A DNA stretch of 6,902 nucleotides. Origin: Candidatus Melainabacteria bacterium. GTDB lineage: Bacteria; Cyanobacteriota; Vampirovibrionia; LMEP-6097. The position numbers and the translations under genes were made by a program. Below, one piece after another: positions 4,936-6,902 of the stretch (the first letter of the stretch is position 1; each line of letters starts with the position of its first letter). The notes beneath the pieces were generated by a model. The model saw only the letters and a program-made list of their open reading frames with translations. It ran no database searches and had not been told where the DNA came from. The DNA lies in NCBI GenBank assembly GCA_028817775.1, contig JAPPOW010000065.1, positions 1 to 6,902 of the forward strand, read 5' to 3'.

Positions 4936-5052
4936 GCCCGTCCAGGATGGTCCAATAGCTGTGTTATTTGATCCCTCATTGGCTCAAGCCAACTTCGGGC
5001 ACGCCCATTCTGGGCTTCAAATGCCTTGCTCTTGGACCCCCTGAATCGGGCT
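4935..5052 (+). ncRNA. Structured 118-nt repeat, copy B (unrecognised family)
   Basis: This is a gap-free match to copy A at an offset of 2480. P0 is AGCCCG 4935-4940 with CGGGCT 5047-5052, extended by G4934-C5053. CAGG 4943-4946 pairs with CCTG 5040-5043. P1 is GGTCCAA 4949-4955 with TTGGACC 5032-5038. P2 is ATTTGA 4966-4971 with TCAAAT 5017-5022. P3 is 4973-4975 with 4997-4999, capped by TTGGC/GCCAA. P4 is GCCCA 5003-5007 with TGGGC 5011-5015. P0 begins in the last base of the yidC stop codon. On the other strand the element supplies the end and stop of the small ORF. Just downstream, TCCCCC (5054-5059) can pair with GGGGGA (5072-5077), and TCGGG (5046-5050) with CCCGA (5057-5061), the latter competing with P0. 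Confidence 0.7.
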
Positions 5053-5223
5053 CTCCCCCGAGTCTTTGGATGGGGGAAATTTATATTGGTTCTGGGTTCT
5101 AGAATATAGGTCTGGTTCTTCTTTAATATCAGTCATCGCTGACTGTAGTGAGAATTCATTCCAGTCTTTGTCCTCTTTGCTATTGGGTTTATGATTTAAA
5201 TTGTTTCTATTGTTTCCAGCCAT
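5017..5223 (-). CDS. Small hydrophilic protein downstream of nagZ, unknown function
   Basis: This is a 68-residue polar protein with no signal peptide or membrane segment. An Asn/Lys-rich start precedes a core DWNEFSLQSAMTDIKEEPDLYS (20-41) that looks like the conserved part; I cannot name the family. The case for a real gene is good: it starts 14 bases after the nagZ stop on the same strand, and GAGGGA (5236-5231) stands seven bases before the ATG, so it is probably co-translated with nagZ. The last 11 or so residues (about 58-68) and the stop codon are written in structured repeat B, so the tail after about residue 48 may be an accidental extension caused by the repeat. It may overlap the 3' end of a yidC transcript in antisense. 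Confidence 0.6.
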   Translation of the reverse strand: MAGNNRNNLNHKPNSKEDKDWNEFSLQSAMTDIKEEPDLYSRTQNQYKFPPSKDSGESPIQGVQEQGI

Positions 5224-5230
5224 TCCTTCT

Positions 5231-5236
5231 TCCCTC
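5231..5236 (-). promoter_or_regulatory. Shine-Dalgarno of the small ORF
   Basis: The minus strand reads GAGGGA seven bases before ATG 5223, in the short gap after the nagZ stop. It supports translation of the small ORF. Confidence 0.6.
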
Positions 5237-5237
5237 G

Positions 5238-6719
5238 TTAATTAAATAAAACCTGCTTCAAAGCCTGATAATGAATCTTAGCTGCCCCTAATAAATTAAT
5301 ATCAGCATCTTTACTTGGCTGGTCAGCACAGATATAGACCACATTTGGGTCAAGATTGAGAAACTTCTTGATTAGTCTCTGTCCTGCTTCTGTGAAGTGA
5401 GATTGGAAATTAATCAAGAGTAAAGTCTCGTAGCGTGAGAAGAAAACCTCGTCAAAGTCCTTCATATCTTTGACTTGATAAATATCCAAACCAAAGACTT
5501 CTCTAAACTCTGCTTCTTCAAGTTTAGGGTGTGAGAGTAAAACTATCGCTGTATTTTTCTGTGCTAGTTCTTGTTCATGGCTGGCAAAATACTCCTGCAA
5601 AGTTTCTACTGGAGTATTGAATTCAATAGCGTCAGCAGCGGCATTGAGCATATTGTCCTGGAGCATTGCTAGATCAAGCTCTGGTAGCTGGCTGTGGGGG
5701 GGGACTAGATAACGATAAAATTCAAAGATCCTGCCGATGGAAGCAAAGTAGCAAGCTTGCAGGTTGTGGTACTTGTTCTTCATGCCATTGAGGTAATTGG
5801 CGGTCTTGAGCGCATCTCCTAGATTGGTATTCCATATGATGAGATTATTGCCAGCATAAATCATGTCGAGCGATAGCTCTTGGTAATTACCATACTCTGA
5901 GAGCGCTTTCATTGTAATCTCGTCACTAATCACCAAACCCTGGAAACCATAACTACCACGCAGATCGTCGATAATAAAATCTCTCGATAAACTTACTGGG
6001 TGAGTAGAGCAGAGTGCTGAGCCATCAGAGATATCCTCAACATCTATCAAGACATGAGCGGTCATGATTGCAGGCACACACTCTTCAATTGCTTCAAGAA
6101 ACGGACTCAAATGTCCCATATAATTCATTTGATCTAAATTGATATGTGGCAAGTCGTGATGTGAGTCCTTGTTGGTAGGACCGTGTCCAGGAAAGTGTTT
6201 GGCGCAGCAACCAATCCCAAAATCTCTAAAGACTTGAATGATAGTCTCTATCAGAGGAATGACTTCTTTGCAATCATGGTGCAAGGCTCTTGTACCAATG
6301 ATCGGGTTCTCTAAACTAGTATTGAGATCTAAACAAGGAGCAAATACAAAGTTGAAACCAAGGTCCTTAAGGTCTGCAGCTAGTAATTGGGTATGCTGGC
6401 GGATTAAACTGGCATCTTCTTGCTCGCTACAAAGCTTACCAATTGAAAGCAAGCTTGGTAGGTTAGGACTGATCTTGCGCAACCTTTGTACCTTGCCGCC
6501 CTCTTGATCGACACTCACAATTAAGTTCTTGCCAAGTAGATCTTTAAGGTCTTGGATTAATTTTTTGACCTGCTCACGCGACTCTATATTGCAGTCATAG
6601 AATATGATGCCTGCTGGATCTAGTTCTTTAAGCTGCTTTGCCAGATCAGTGTTGAGCTCGGTGCCCTCAAAACCAACAACAAACATGTTACCAAAATTGA
6701 TATTGTCAGTTTTGATCAA
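5238..6719 (-). CDS. nagZ: Beta-N-acetylhexosaminidase, glycoside hydrolase family 3 (NagZ-like)
   Basis: The 493-residue product is a GH3 enzyme of the NagZ type, which removes N-acetylglucosamine from muropeptides in peptidoglycan recycling. The catalytic TIM barrel covers about 8-335: MFVVGFEGT, DQEGGKVQRL (71-80), NPIIGTRAL (138-146), KHFPGHG (174-180), the loop dyad Asp185/His187 in KDSH (general acid/base), and ISDEITMKAL with the predicted nucleophile Asp266. All expected catalytic residues are present. A C-terminal region (about 345-493) makes it longer than the ~340-residue single-domain NagZ and more like two-domain Gram-positive enzymes. There is no signal peptide, so it probably acts in the cytoplasm. 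The start is TTG at 6719, supported by AAGGAG (6736-6731) 11 bases upstream and by a 4-base overlap (TTGA) with the preceding gene's stop; the next Met (residue 12) would cut into the first barrel strand. Confidence 0.92.
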   Translation of the reverse strand: MIKTDNINFGNMFVVGFEGTELNTDLAKQLKELDPAGIIFYDCNIESREQVKKLIQDLKDLLGKNLIVSVDQEGGKVQRLRKISPNLPSLLSIGKLCSEQEDASLIRQHTQLLAADLKDLGFNFVFAPCLDLNTSLENPIIGTRALHHDCKEVIPLIETIIQVFRDFGIGCCAKHFPGHGPTNKDSHHDLPHINLDQMNYMGHLSPFLEAIEECVPAIMTAHVLIDVEDISDGSALCSTHPVSLSRDFIIDDLRGSYGFQGLVISDEITMKALSEYGNYQELSLDMIYAGNNLIIWNTNLGDALKTANYLNGMKNKYHNLQACYFASIGRIFEFYRYLVPPHSQLPELDLAMLQDNMLNAAADAIEFNTPVETLQEYFASHEQELAQKNTAIVLLSHPKLEEAEFREVFGLDIYQVKDMKDFDEVFFSRYETLLLINFQSHFTEAGQRLIKKFLNLDPNVVYICADQPSKDADINLLGAAKIHYQALKQVLFN

Positions 6720-6902
6720 AGTAAATTTAACTCCTTAAGATAGCCCTCGAATAATTCTAATGAAGCTTTGTGCTCTTGATTAAAATCATAACTAAGGTTC
6801 TCAAAATATTGCTTTAGCACTTCTTTGCTTAAACCAGTTTGCTGGTATGCTTGGATGATTAGGTCCGGCAGACCTTCATTGAGGGCATAGTTTTTACTGG
6901 CT
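6716..6902 (-). CDS. Probable MqnA-like menaquinone biosynthesis protein, C-terminal end (partial)
   Basis: The minus strand is open from the right edge to a TGA at 6718-6716, giving 62 residues that include GLPDLIIQAYQQTGLSKE, YFENLSYDF, and HKASLELFEGYL. The pattern of a helix with 'G(L)..ii..a', then 'L..Yf..LsYd', then 'sLelF...L..l' resembles the C-terminus of MqnA (chorismate dehydratase, first step of the futalosine route to menaquinone). The catalytic part is outside the window, so this is a pattern match and not a firm call; a related MqnA/MqnD-type binding-fold protein is the alternative. The stop overlaps the nagZ TTG start by four bases, so the two are translationally coupled and in one operon. 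Confidence 0.55.
   Translation of the reverse strand, partial: ASKNYALNEGLPDLIIQAYQQTGLSKEVLKQYFENLSYDFNQEHKASLELFEGYLKELNLL
6731..6736 (-). promoter_or_regulatory. Shine-Dalgarno that fixes the TTG start of nagZ
   Basis: The minus strand reads AAGGAG inside the end of the upstream gene, 11 bases before TTG 6719. The spacing is slightly long, but it is the only good match near the start and supports TTG over ATG at residue 12. Confidence 0.6.

Overview
The window is AT-leaning, gene-dense bacterial DNA that probably comes from a non-photosynthetic relative of cyanobacteria (Melainabacteria/Vampirovibrionia-like). The best clue is YidC. It has the cyanobacterial layout, with no large N-terminal periplasmic domain and a roughly 145-residue extracytoplasmic insert after the second membrane helix, and its recognisable segments resemble cyanobacterial YidC as I recall it. 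A probable futalosine-pathway menaquinone gene next door is compatible with such an organism. This lineage call is an inference.

Layout, left to right. The N-terminal end of an HDOD-domain protein (minus) runs off the left edge. A REP-like intergenic hairpin separates it from a DUF2797 protein (minus). DUF2797 is divergent from a lipoprotein of the branched-chain amino-acid binding family (plus). Between that gene and the convergent cutA (minus) lies structured repeat copy A. cutA is divergent from a lipoprotein with two tandem thioredoxin-like domains (plus), which is followed by yidC (plus). Structured repeat copy B begins in the yidC stop codon and overlaps the end of a small minus-strand gene. 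That small gene is the last of a minus-strand run reading probable mqnA (partial), nagZ (GH3), small ORF, joined by a 4-base overlap and then a 14-base gap.

The main discovery candidate is the pair of repeats at 2455-2572 and 4935-5052. Both are 118 nt long, align without gaps, and fold into the same three-way-junction structure on a long basal stem. Ten base pairs differ between the copies with pairing preserved. In the 76-nt core, six of the seven substitutions form three compensatory pairs. Both copies sit directly at the stop codon of a plus-strand gene that faces a convergent minus-strand gene. I do not recognise the family.

A second pattern concerns gene starts. For the DUF2797 gene, the binding-protein gene, cutA and the thioredoxin-like gene, a good -10 hexamer places the predicted transcription start on, or one base before, the start codon, and no Shine-Dalgarno is visible. 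yidC has a predicted leader of about 5 nt. The operon-internal genes nagZ and the small ORF have clear Shine-Dalgarno sequences. This suggests leaderless mRNAs at the heads of transcription units and Shine-Dalgarno initiation inside them. The cutA/thioredoxin pair appears to share one nearly symmetric -10 element read in both directions.

Functionally the genes are a mixture: membrane-protein insertion (YidC), envelope redox or thiol chemistry, solute binding, peptidoglycan recycling (NagZ), menaquinone synthesis, metal tolerance and a signalling-type HDOD protein. No insertion sequence, CRISPR array, tRNA or rRNA was seen, and no stretch over 300 bases lacks a gene.
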